From: DASUVM01 sp036378955
GTDB taxonomy: Bacteria > Patescibacteriota > Saccharimonadia > Saccharimonadales > Saccharimonadaceae
DNA length: 64,000 nucleotides
NCBI GenBank assembly: GCA_036378955.1
Contig: DASUVM010000004.1
Location: 174,392-238,391, forward strand
Direction of reading: 5' to 3'
Under the pieces are notes generated by a model, which was given only the letters and a program-made list of their open reading frames with translations, made no database searches and had not been told where the DNA came from. This document shows positions 52,228-59,883 of this stretch, piece after piece. The translations under genes and the position numbers were made by a program. Position 1 is the first letter of the stretch. The number at the start of each line of letters is the position of its first letter.

Positions 52228-52797
52228 ATGGCAGACCGAAACAGTATTATCACCTTACCGCACCCGCATTTGCGTGAGCGTTCATCAAAAATAAAAGTTA
52301 TAACCGACGAGGTTAATCGTGTTGTAGAAGACATGAAAACCGCTACCCTCGATTGGGAGGCAAGCCGCCCACATGAGGTCGGCGTTGCGCTTGCAGCCGT
52401 ACAAATTAACAAGCTGGTGCGGATTGTTATAATTCGTAATGATTTTGACAACAAAGATGATCGTTCATTTGCCGTATTAATTAACCCAGAAATCATCAAA
52501 ACCGAAGGTGAGCCCGAATATGACCACGAAGGATGCCTCAGTGTCAAAGATATTTACGGCATTGTACCGCGCTACCCAAAAATCCGAGTAAAAGCCATGG
52601 ATGCAAGCGGCAACGACATTCGCCTGCGCGCCGAGGGATTTTTGGCCCGAGTCTTGCAGCACGAGATTGATCACACGAATGGCGTTATGTTTATCGACCA
52701 CGTCAAAGATGAAAAATCCTTCTTTAAGCTCAATTCAGAAGGCAAACTTGAAAGTATCACCTATGAAGCCGTCAAAAAAACTGGTATTCTTCGGTAA
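52228..52797 (+). CDS. def: Peptide deformylase
   Basis: Metal-dependent enzyme removing the N-formyl group, about 189 residues. Motif 1 reads GVALAAVQIN (usual GxGLAAxQ, with alanine in place of the second glycine), motif 2 HEGCLSV with the metal-binding cysteine, motif 3 QHEIDHTNG. The ATG at 52228 starts the family sequence MADRNSIITLPHPHLRERS. Followed by fmt with a 35-bp overlap. Confidence 0.94.
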   Translation: MADRNSIITLPHPHLRERSSKIKVITDEVNRVVEDMKTATLDWEASRPHEVGVALAAVQINKLVRIVIIRNDFDNKDDRSFAVLINPEIIKTEGEPEYDHEGCLSVKDIYGIVPRYPKIRVKAMDASGNDIRLRAEGFLARVLQHEIDHTNGVMFIDHVKDEKSFFKLNSEGKLESITYEAVKKTGILR

Positions 52798-53689
52798 TGA
52801 ACGGCTAAGTAGTGGCTATGATGCCGCCAACGCACCAATTTTAACAAGCTTGATCGAGGCCGGCTACCCGGTAGTGGCGGTTGTTGCTAATTATGAGCCC
52901 GGCCGGTCGCGTAAACATAGAGAACTTGAGGTGGCAATTGTGGCAAAAAAATACAACATTCCGCTCTTCTTGCCACACCACCCTCGTGAAATTACCGCCG
53001 ATTTAAGAGATTTGCAGGCTGAAGCTGGTGTCCTCGCTGCCTATGGCAAAATCGTCCCGCAAGAAACAATAGATGTTTTTCCATGCGGAATTATCAATAT
53101 TCACCCCTCACTCTTACCAAAATATCGCGGCCCGATACCAATTGAGCAAGCAATCTTGGATGGCGCAGCCCAAACCGGCGTGTCTATCATGCGGCTCGTA
53201 AAACAGATGGATGCAGGGCCGGTTTATGTTCAAGCCAGCTTAAGCTTAGCGGGCAATGAATCAAAAGAGCAGCTTACGCGCAGCTTAGCAGCCCTTGGGC
53301 AAAAGCTACTCCTTCAACATTTGCCAAATATACTTTCTGGAGAGATCAGACCACAACCACAAGATGAGACTGAGGCAACCTACTGTGGGCTCATTAAAAA
53401 AGACGACGGCATTATTAACTGGCAAAAACCTGCCGTGCAATTACAGCGAGAGATCCGCGCCTATCTTGGCTGGCCAGGAAGCCGCACTAGCCTCTTTGGC
53501 CAAGATATACTTCTTCTAGAAGCACATATTCGGCCACTTGAGCTGCCGCTGGGCAAAGCGCAAAAAAGCAGTGAAGGTATCTTAGTAGGCTGCAGCGAGC
53601 AGTCACTGCTTATAACAAAACTACGCCCAAACGGGCGCAGCTCTATGAGTGCGAGTGATTTTCTACGCGGCCTGCGTACTAGTGCCTAA
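52763..53689 (+). CDS. fmt: Methionyl-tRNA formyltransferase
   Basis: Formylates Met-tRNA(fMet). The 308-residue chain has the formyl-transferase core: GIINIHPSLLPKYRGPIPIEQAIL with the catalytic asparagine-histidine pair, then DAGPVYVQ, and a C-terminal domain starting GIINWQKPAVQLQREIRAYLGWPGS. The N terminus (KKLVFFGNERLSSG) lacks the usual GTPxF pattern. The start codon lies inside def, 35 bp before its stop, so def and fmt are translationally coupled. Confidence 0.92.
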   Translation: MKPSKKLVFFGNERLSSGYDAANAPILTSLIEAGYPVVAVVANYEPGRSRKHRELEVAIVAKKYNIPLFLPHHPREITADLRDLQAEAGVLAAYGKIVPQETIDVFPCGIINIHPSLLPKYRGPIPIEQAILDGAAQTGVSIMRLVKQMDAGPVYVQASLSLAGNESKEQLTRSLAALGQKLLLQHLPNILSGEIRPQPQDETEATYCGLIKKDDGIINWQKPAVQLQREIRAYLGWPGSRTSLFGQDILLLEAHIRPLELPLGKAQKSSEGILVGCSEQSLLITKLRPNGRSSMSASDFLRGLRTSA

Positions 53690-54022
53690 AATGTTATCGG
53701 CATTCTCTTTAATTTCGTTCTTCAAAGCTTCGAGTTCTTGGGCAACAACCTCGCGATAATTAGGGCGGTTAGCTTCTAGCCATTGCAAGGCTGAACGTTG
53801 CTTTTGCTCTGCAACTTCCGGGTTATCGCTTGGCTCAGGTGTAAGTTTTTCAAATTCTTCAAGCTGTTCGTCGCTCAGACCTTCACTTAATTTTGTGCCA
53901 ACGCGTAGCTCGAGTGTCTCGAGCACATGTTGTAAAAACGCCTGCTTTTGATCATCTGGTAAACCGCCGAGCCCAAGATCGTTTAAGAAATTGTCGTCTA
54001 ACTGTAATGGTTGTGGTTGCAT
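53663..54022 (-). CDS. Small acidic helical protein (DUF5663-like)
   Basis: The 119-residue soluble protein has LNDLGLGGLPDDQKQAFLQHVLETLELRVG and a glutamate-rich remainder ending in DNILGTSTQAA. It resembles, from memory, DUF5663 proteins of Saccharibacteria, though I could not check this. No catalytic residues stand out. The 3' end overlaps that of fmt by 27 bp (convergent). Confidence 0.65.
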   Translation of the reverse strand: MQPQPLQLDDNFLNDLGLGGLPDDQKQAFLQHVLETLELRVGTKLSEGLSDEQLEEFEKLTPEPSDNPEVAEQKQRSALQWLEANRPNYREVVAQELEALKNEIKENADNILGTSTQAA

Positions 54023-54128
54023 AGTATTTTATTCCCTTATTGTTTTTATTTTACACCAATTGATTTGTTAATAAATGTTTATGCCGCATCCCTTTAAACG
54101 CACGGTTAGCGATTAAGTCGGCTTTTTC

Positions 54129-56552
54129 CTACTCACCAAGGCCCACCCGTGCTCGTTCAACGGCATTCATGTGGTTGGCAATGATCGCCCAGGCTTCGCT
54201 AGTAATACGGCCTTTGGGAATAATGTTGAGTGTCCCATTTTCAAAACTAAAGGCGCCTGGCGCTGCCTTGGCAATTTCACTGGCAATTTCAGGTTTATTA
54301 ACTTCTAACCATGCATGACCAAGCCCGTTCTCGCGCAGCAACTCTTCAGTCGATTCAGCAAATTCTGGAACAAGCGTAAAGAGGCCAAGTAGTGAGTCAT
54401 TGATATCGCTTGCTTCAATCTTTTCGAGTGCAATAATGCTATCACTACTCGGTAGTTTGATACTTTCGAGACGATTAAACAGTTCGGCAGCCACATCATC
54501 TGGCAACATGCCTTCTTTAAGCGCAGCCGTATTTATACCAACCCGGCCGCCGCCCAGTTCTTTGAACAAGTCTGGGTAATCATCGTGCATTTGGTGCTGC
54601 ACCATATCCCATGCATCAGGGTTAAAGCCTAGACTCTCGACATAGGTTCGGCCATCTTCAACTGTGATGTTCGTTAGCTCATCAAGCGCAGGGTTATCAG
54701 CAAATTCACGAGGGGTAATAACCTCCATTGTTCCAGGCGAAGGCGCAGTCACTTCAGGTGTTTGAGCACCGATCATTTCTTGGTGCGCCTGTTGAATCAT
54801 ATCAAGTGCGCCAGCAGGCATTTTGCCATCTGGTGTCATGCGGATACCCCAGTTGCCTTGCTCGCCATTAATAAGATAAGCAAACGGTTTACCACCCTGG
54901 TCTATTGTTGCCAGTTGTGGGCCAACCTTTTGAAGCAAAGCTGGCCGGTCTGTTTCAGGGACACCCATTTGGTCAAAAACAGAATAAAGCCCTTCATCAG
55001 CATGAATTGTTTGAGCCTCGGGGCTATATTCTGAAGAAGCAACAGAACCTTCTGGCGTAGTTGATTCTGTTTGTGGCCCCGTCCCGGCCTCAGGAGAAGC
55101 ATGAGAGCCACTTGTACCACCAACTTCTGTTTGTGGCTGCGGGCCAGCTGCTCTCGGGTACATATCAGAGCCAGCAATTTTCCCTTCGCTAGCTTTATTG
55201 AACCGCGTTGCATTCTCGCCATATTCAAGGCCACTGCCGTTGCTTGTTACGCCGCCCTCACCATAGTGCCGTACTTTGAAGGAAGGCATTATATCTCTAT
55301 CTATCGCATTCGCTAAGCCTACGCCAGCAGCACCAATGCCAACGCCAACAAGCGCAATACCACCGGCTTTATAGGCAGCTCGGCGACGGCGTTTTTGCTG
55401 TTCGGCAATATCACCACGCAACTCCTTGCTATGCTCTTTTGTAGCAGCTCTTTGTATCTCTTCATGTGTCTTAGTGTCAATATCATCGATTTTGCCCAAA
55501 GCATCTTGAGAGGCCTTCGCGTTAACCTCCTTTATATCGATCTGTCGGTCTGCACTTTTACGAATAAAATTAGTTATAAAGCGCCCACCAAAACCAAAAG
55601 CAATACCAGCTCCTGTGGCGCCAGCAGAACTTGCTGCCACAAGCCCCATACCCGTAAGCGCTGCAACAACTACCGCACCAGCACCACCCGTTATCAAACC
55701 GATTGGTGCCGCTACTGCAACACCCTTTGCAATCTTTGCCCATTTGCCACCTTTATTCATCCAGGCTGCTACTCTGGCGATCTTTGTATTTCCTAACTTA
55801 TCGTTCGTAAGCCCACGAAGATCTTTTTCGTTTTCTAACAGATGCGTCATAACTTCAAGCCGTTTCTGATCATCAGCCCGATTCGGGTCATTCTGCTCAC
55901 GCAGCTCTTCTTCTTTTTTGCCAACCTCAATTAGCTTGTCGTGATATTCTTGCTGCAGTTTCTCAAATTCTTTTTTAGTTTTGCCGCGTGATATTAAGCG
56001 GCCCATTCTCTTAGCGCTGAGCTTTGCTAACTCTTCGCGCAATACCTTAAGCTCATCACGAGCTTGGAGTAGTTCTGGGCTTGGATTAATCATATTAGGA
56101 GTAGTCGGCAAATTAGCGACCATATCATTAATAAATTGGTCAAAATTTGCCTCAAGTTTATCACGGCCACTTTCACGATTACCTGTTGCTGGATCAGGCA
56201 AACCCCGCCTCCAGTCATGTTCATTCATTCCGTCAACAGAATACTTTTGAAGAATATTCTCAAAATAAGGGCGCTGAGGGTCGCCATCAGCAATGCCGGC
56301 AGTATCAAGGTACTGATTACGCATAGCGCCAAACTCAGCAAACGCATCTTGTTCAGCTTGCCTCATACCCGCCTTATCAAAAGGTGAAACGTGTCGTTGT
56401 TTATCGGCTATAAGCAAGTACTGCTGATCGCGAAGCTTTTCGATTTCATCAACATTTAAAAACGAATATGATCTCCTCATATCCTGTTTCTTTTGCTGCT
56501 CAGGTGTCAGACGATTAGGTGTCGGAACTGGTGGGTGATTGGGGTTAGCCAT
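54129..56552 (-). CDS. Large membrane-anchored protein of unknown function
   Basis: The 807-residue chain: residues 1-270 are hydrophilic and partly coiled-coil (SPELLQARDELKVLREELAKLSAKR). Around 275-335 are two glycine/alanine-rich hydrophobic hairpins (GLITGGAGAVVVAALTGMGLV), and another helix (GGIALVGVGIGAAGVGLANAI) at about 393-415. The rest (420-807) is a serine/threonine/glycine-rich linker and a soluble domain with repeated LxxLG segments. No known domain. It is expressed divergently from the structured-RNA gene, and both promoters share an inverted repeat. Confidence 0.75.
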   Translation of the reverse strand: MANPNHPPVPTPNRLTPEQQKKQDMRRSYSFLNVDEIEKLRDQQYLLIADKQRHVSPFDKAGMRQAEQDAFAEFGAMRNQYLDTAGIADGDPQRPYFENILQKYSVDGMNEHDWRRGLPDPATGNRESGRDKLEANFDQFINDMVANLPTTPNMINPSPELLQARDELKVLREELAKLSAKRMGRLISRGKTKKEFEKLQQEYHDKLIEVGKKEEELREQNDPNRADDQKRLEVMTHLLENEKDLRGLTNDKLGNTKIARVAAWMNKGGKWAKIAKGVAVAAPIGLITGGAGAVVVAALTGMGLVAASSAGATGAGIAFGFGGRFITNFIRKSADRQIDIKEVNAKASQDALGKIDDIDTKTHEEIQRAATKEHSKELRGDIAEQQKRRRRAAYKAGGIALVGVGIGAAGVGLANAIDRDIMPSFKVRHYGEGGVTSNGSGLEYGENATRFNKASEGKIAGSDMYPRAAGPQPQTEVGGTSGSHASPEAGTGPQTESTTPEGSVASSEYSPEAQTIHADEGLYSVFDQMGVPETDRPALLQKVGPQLATIDQGGKPFAYLINGEQGNWGIRMTPDGKMPAGALDMIQQAHQEMIGAQTPEVTAPSPGTMEVITPREFADNPALDELTNITVEDGRTYVESLGFNPDAWDMVQHQMHDDYPDLFKELGGGRVGINTAALKEGMLPDDVAAELFNRLESIKLPSSDSIIALEKIEASDINDSLLGLFTLVPEFAESTEELLRENGLGHAWLEVNKPEIASEIAKAAPGAFSFENGTLNIIPKGRITSEAWAIIANHMNAVERARVGLGE

Positions 56553-56582
56553 GTGTTGAAAAATGTGTTTAATTTAATATTA

Positions 56583-56611
56583 TTTATAGCATTCTATAGC
56601 GATTATGTCAA
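56583..56611 (-). promoter_or_regulatory. Promoter of the 807-residue gene
   Basis: Minus strand perfect TTGACA (56606-56611), 17-bp spacer, TATAAA (56583-56588). Confidence 0.8.
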
Positions 56612-56638
56612 TATACATGTATCATTTATTGACATAAT
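56602..56638. promoter_or_regulatory. 12-bp inverted repeat spanning the two -35 boxes
   Basis: ATTATGTCAATA (56602-56613) and TATTGACATAAT (56627-56638) are exact inverse copies, each containing one TTGACA. A 10-bp palindrome ATACATGTAT lies between them (56613-56622). A dimeric regulator could bind both promoters. Confidence 0.7.
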
Positions 56639-56657
56639 AACATTTTTATGATATATT
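56629..56657 (+). promoter_or_regulatory. Promoter of the structured leader and GC-rich gene
   Basis: TTGACA (56629-56634), 17-bp spacer ending TGA, TATATT (56652-56657). The start of transcription is expected near 56664. Confidence 0.8.
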
Positions 56658-56848
56658 TAGAACACTTTAGCTAACGGCTACTGGGAACATTGATAACGAT
56701 TCAGGTGATAGTGTAGCGAGCTTGCAGCCCAAGCACAGTCATAGCGAGTCTTTCTTTGTTCTTGACTCCTTATGACTGTGCTCGAGCTTTAGCTCGCACA
56801 GTTATCCCTACATCATCAGCTATATGCTTCTTTCTTTCCACTAGGCGT

Positions 56849-56921
56849 TGGGGAATCTGTTGATTTTTGATAGATCGATAGATTCCCCAGCACTTACTCG
56901 AGTGTGCTGGGGAACATCCCC
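56849..56921 (+). promoter_or_regulatory. Three overlapping alternative hairpins before the GC-rich ORF
   Basis: H1: TGGGGAATCT (56849-56858) with AGATTCCCCA (56880-56889). H2: TTCCCCAGCAC (56883-56893) with GTGCTGGGGAA (56904-56914). H3: GGGGA (56909-56913) with TCCCC (56917-56921). H1/H2 and H2/H3 share bases, so they exclude each other like a switch. Confidence 0.6.
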
Positions 56922-56963
56922 ACCGGATATACCTAGCCCACCCCGGGCGGAAAGCGAGAAATC

Positions 56964-57893
56964 ATGAGCAAGGCGTTGTACGAGAAGATCCAGGCCAAGC
57001 GAAACCGTAAGGTTTCGGACGACGAAGCCGATGCCATTTGCGAGATGGCCGAAGCCTGCACCGACATCTTGGTCGAGGTTGCAGAGCGACACCGTACGAA
57101 GGACACCGAGGCGATCATCGAAGCGGTGACCTACATCGTGGAGAAGCTGTGTGACCCCAACAGTCCCTCCGTGCTCACCCCGGACGCAGCTCGAGCTATT
57201 GTCGAGCAGCACCGGCTGGGCCAGCCAATCACCATCGACCCGGCACACGCCGAGGAGAAGAAGTCCCTCGAGCAGCAGCTCGCGGAGCTTCAGAAGACGG
57301 TGAACGACAGCAAGTCTGGCACCAGCTCCGCGGCCGCAGGCCTCGGCCCCGCAACCAGCGGGGGCCTCAGCCAGACTGAGCGGTTCGAGGCGCTTTGTGC
57401 CAAGGACCCCAGGCTCGGCGGCTTCATTCTGGAGTCATTCGAGACGCTCACCTCCCTGAGGGACCCCGACGAACTCAGGGGCCGTACCGCCATCGCCAGC
57501 GGCGTCATCAACGGCGTGCCCGCCCTCAAGGTCACCAAGCTGTCGAACAACAGGTACGAGCTTATGGAGATCGTCGAGCGAGACAAGACAATCAAGGAGC
57601 TCAAGGACAAGCTGAACCCATCCGCACTCTACTCGATTGGCTGGAAGGCCAGAGAGTACGACTTCCACGAGTCGAACGACCCGGATTCGTACACGACGCA
57701 GCTCGCGAAGGCTCGGGGAGACCTCAGTACCCTGCAGGCCGACGCTATCAAGAAGACCGATGTCAGGAAGGCAATCGGCGAGGTCAAGACGAAGCTCGGC
57801 GAGGTCAAGGTCGGCGGCATGAATGGTGCCAAGAAGGCCGGAATCGACGACGTCAAGACGAAGCTCGAGGACGCCTTGGATCTGGTAAAGTGA
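56964..57893 (+). CDS. GC-rich orphan protein, 309 residues
   Basis: I do not recognise this protein. The N-terminal half is helical (YEKIQAKRNRKVSDDEADAICEMAEACTDIL, VTYIVEKLC), followed by a coiled coil (about 99-115), a glycine/serine linker (about 118-136), a mixed alpha/beta region (about 137-225) and a lysine-rich C terminus with three VKTKL-like repeats. It is soluble, without signal peptide. Codons strongly favour G/C in the third position; the line at 57241-57300 is about 65 percent G+C, against about 42 percent in the neighbouring gene. The ribosome site (GCGGAAAGCGAG) is weak. The stop codon is inside a long-range helix. Probably foreign. Confidence 0.75.
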   Translation: MSKALYEKIQAKRNRKVSDDEADAICEMAEACTDILVEVAERHRTKDTEAIIEAVTYIVEKLCDPNSPSVLTPDAARAIVEQHRLGQPITIDPAHAEEKKSLEQQLAELQKTVNDSKSGTSSAAAGLGPATSGGLSQTERFEALCAKDPRLGGFILESFETLTSLRDPDELRGRTAIASGVINGVPALKVTKLSNNRYELMEIVERDKTIKELKDKLNPSALYSIGWKAREYDFHESNDPDSYTTQLAKARGDLSTLQADAIKKTDVRKAIGEVKTKLGEVKVGGMNGAKKAGIDDVKTKLEDALDLVK

Positions 57894-57905
57894 TGTAGGG
57901 GCCAA

Positions 57906-57964
57906 CCCGAGGTGGTGTGGATGGTTGTGTCGCACTTGCGACCAACTCATCCGCACTCCTCGGG
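57906..57964 (+). repeat. Long hairpin in the 3' UTR of the GC-rich gene
   Basis: CCCGAGG (57906-57912) pairs with CCTCGGG (57958-57964), then GTGTGGATG with CATCCGCAC (one wobble), GTTG with CAAC, and TCGC with GCGA around an ACTT tetraloop (57934-57937). Confidence 0.75.
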
Positions 57965-58002
57965 GAAACCTTGCTACATTGTCATTTGAATCGTTACGAG
58001 CG

Positions 58003-58030
58003 AAAGAACCCTTTTGGGGTTCTTTTCAAG
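58003..58030. terminator. Bidirectional terminator between the GC-rich gene and infB
   Basis: AAAGAACCC, short T loop, GGGGTTCTTTTC. It ends the plus-strand transcript 7 nt after the long-range helix and also lies 20 nt after the infB stop on the minus strand. Confidence 0.8.
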
Positions 58031-58049
58031 TTTTAGCTAAATTTTCTTT

Positions 58050-59816
58050 CTAAAGTGTTCTTTGCTTCAACTCACGAGTAAAGAATTCGAGCTTATCGCC
58101 TTCTTCAATTAAAAGCCTACCGTGAGTTGTTAACGCTAGGCCGCACATTTCGCCCTCGAACACCTCTTTGGCTTCTTGCTGTTGGCGCTGCACTTTACTG
58201 ACACTCACTTCAGCAATTTGTTCACTGCCTCGCTTAACACGGGCGAGCACTTTTGGTGTGGCTTTGCCCTTAGTCACTTCGCCGCCGCAGATAATTTCAT
58301 CTTTGGTGGTTCGGAACACGCCCTTAATAATAAGGGCACCGACTTCAGTTTCAACAACTTCAGGGCGCAGTAGGGCTTCAAGCCCAGCCTTTACATCGTC
58401 AAGCAGTTCATAAATAACTCTAAAGAGCCTAATTGTTACCTTTTCGCGGGCGGCAACGTTTTTAACAGCTGGCAATAGTTGCACATTAAAGCCGTAAATA
58501 ACAGCTTGGCTGCTGGCAGCTGAGCGAACATCATTTTCAGATATATTACCAACACCAGATGAAACAATACGAACCGAAACTTCTTCGTTTTCAAGTAAAC
58601 GCAGGCTGTCGAGAACAGAGGTCAGCGAGCCTTGTACGTCAGCCTTAATAATAACGTTTAGGTGTTGCGATTCAGCCTGTTTACTCATCATGCCAAGCAA
58701 ATCGATAGATGTAAGGTTGGTTGTGACGAGTTCTTCATTTTTAACATAAGCGGCCGCTTGTTGGCGAGCTAGCTTTTCATTGGTTGTTACTTCAAAGCGA
58801 TCACCAAACTGTGGCAGCTCTTTAAACCCGGTGACGATAGCCGGTGTCGAAGGCCCGGCTTGTTTCAGTGGTCGGCCGGCAAAATCTTCAAGTGTACGAA
58901 CTTTGCCATACACATTGCCGGCAACCAAAAAAGTACCGGGTTTTAAAGTTCCGTGTTCAACCAGCAAGCGCACAACGGGGCCACGACCCTTTTGCATATT
59001 AGCTTCAATTACCAAGCCCTCGGCGCTGCCTTCAATTTCGGCTTTTAGTTCTTCAAGATCGGATACTAAAAGCACCATATCGAGCAATTTTTCGATATTC
59101 TGGCCAGTTTTAGCACTCACTTCAACCATAACCACATCACCACCCCACTCTTCGGTTTGTAGGCCCTGTTCGGCAAGTTCGGCCTTCACCCTTGGGACAT
59201 CGGCAGTATCTTTGTCGACTTTATTAATTGCAACAACCATTTTGGCATGTGCCGCCTGAGCAAATTTAATTGCTTCAATGGTTTGCGGTTTTACGCCGTC
59301 GTCAGCCGCTACCACAATAATTACAACATCTGTTAACGCAGCACCGTGCTGGCGAAGCGCACTGAAAGCCTCGTGCCCGGGTGTATCAAGCAAAGTAATT
59401 TTTCGGCCTTTACGCTCAGTTTGGTAAGCGCTAATATGCTGGGTTATGCCACCAGCCTCACCGCTCGCCACCTTAGTGTCTAAGATAGCGTCAAGTAGGC
59501 TAGTTTTACCGTGATCTACGTGGCCCATTACGGCTACAATCGGGGGGCGATCGATTGCTTTGTCACTCAGCGCTCGTTTTTCGCGTTCTGGCATTACTTC
59601 GGCGGCGGCTTCTTTTTTACGTAACTCAACACTCAGACCCAGTTCTTCAACCATAATCTGAGCTGTTTCAAAATCAATGCGCTGGTTAACAGTGGCCATT
59701 ATGCCGTTTTTGAATAGCTCACCGATCAGCTTGGTTACTGGCAAATCGAGTTGAGCGGCTAATTCGCCCACTGTCACCATTTCGGGAATAATCAATACCT
59801 TCTTGTCTTGGGCCAT
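58050..59816 (-). CDS. infB: Translation initiation factor IF-2 (short form)
   Basis: GTPase that positions fMet-tRNA, 588 residues. After one short IF2_N module (about 9-60) comes the G domain: GHVDHGKTSLLDAI, DTPGHEAF, NKVDKDTAD; domains II-IV follow, with the C-terminal tRNA-binding beta barrel. The long low-complexity N terminus of E. coli IF-2 is missing. GAAAGGAG before the start is a good ribosome site. It follows rpsA. Confidence 0.96.
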   Translation of the reverse strand: MAQDKKVLIIPEMVTVGELAAQLDLPVTKLIGELFKNGIMATVNQRIDFETAQIMVEELGLSVELRKKEAAAEVMPEREKRALSDKAIDRPPIVAVMGHVDHGKTSLLDAILDTKVASGEAGGITQHISAYQTERKGRKITLLDTPGHEAFSALRQHGAALTDVVIIVVAADDGVKPQTIEAIKFAQAAHAKMVVAINKVDKDTADVPRVKAELAEQGLQTEEWGGDVVMVEVSAKTGQNIEKLLDMVLLVSDLEELKAEIEGSAEGLVIEANMQKGRGPVVRLLVEHGTLKPGTFLVAGNVYGKVRTLEDFAGRPLKQAGPSTPAIVTGFKELPQFGDRFEVTTNEKLARQQAAAYVKNEELVTTNLTSIDLLGMMSKQAESQHLNVIIKADVQGSLTSVLDSLRLLENEEVSVRIVSSGVGNISENDVRSAASSQAVIYGFNVQLLPAVKNVAAREKVTIRLFRVIYELLDDVKAGLEALLRPEVVETEVGALIIKGVFRTTKDEIICGGEVTKGKATPKVLARVKRGSEQIAEVSVSKVQRQQQEAKEVFEGEMCGLALTTHGRLLIEEGDKLEFFTRELKQRTL

Positions 59817-59854
59817 GGCTTTAACTGCTCCTTTCGATTAAATTAATAATGCTT

Positions 59855-59880
59855 GAAACGCCCTAGAAGGGCGTTTCTTT
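59855..59880 (-). terminator. Hairpin between rpsA and infB
   Basis: AAACGCCC, 5-nt loop, GGGCGTTT. On the minus strand the U-run is part of the stem only, so termination may be partial. Confidence 0.55.
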
Positions 59881-59883
59881 TGG

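Larger units (their letters stand above)
56553..56963 (+). promoter_or_regulatory. Divergent promoter region and structured leader of the GC-rich gene
   Basis: This 411-bp stretch has no gene. It holds two divergent promoters (56583-56657) and, from about 56664, a leader with a 27-nt arm for a long-range helix (56694-56720), a 12+5-bp hairpin (56732-56782), a 5-bp hairpin (56783-56796), a second long-range arm (56805-56816) and three overlapping hairpins (56849-56921). Confidence 0.7.
56694..57996 (+). ncRNA. Putative large structured RNA enclosing an ORF (or cassette with terminal inverted repeats)
   Basis: Bases 56694-56720 pair with 57970-57996 over 27 consecutive positions: 22 Watson-Crick and 5 G-U, no mismatch. 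Nested inside: hairpin 56732-56743/56771-56782 with inner 56746-56750/56764-56768; hairpin 56783-56787/56792-56796; helix 56805-56816/57890-57901 (10 Watson-Crick, 2 G-U), which contains the stop codon; and hairpin 57906-57964. All helices are mutually compatible and lie between a strong promoter and a terminator. The wobble pairs favour RNA over a plain DNA inverted repeat. No known RNA class is recognised. Confidence 0.65.

Noticed and set aside
56841..57248. Minus-strand 135-codon ORF over the leader and start of the GC-rich gene
   Set aside because: Shadow of the plus-strand gene; no ribosome site and it would run through the alternating hairpins.
57395..57956. Long overlapping ORFs in other frames across the GC-rich gene (57395-57898 plus, 57435-57956 minus)
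   Set aside because: High G+C removes stop codons in all frames; these are arginine-rich shadows, and only the 56964 frame has sensible composition and third-position bias.
57906..57964. Integron attC-like site after the GC-rich gene
   Set aside because: It is a long imperfect hairpin after a cassette-like gene, but the conserved GTTRRRY/RYYYAAC core sites are not present at the ends and no integrase is seen.
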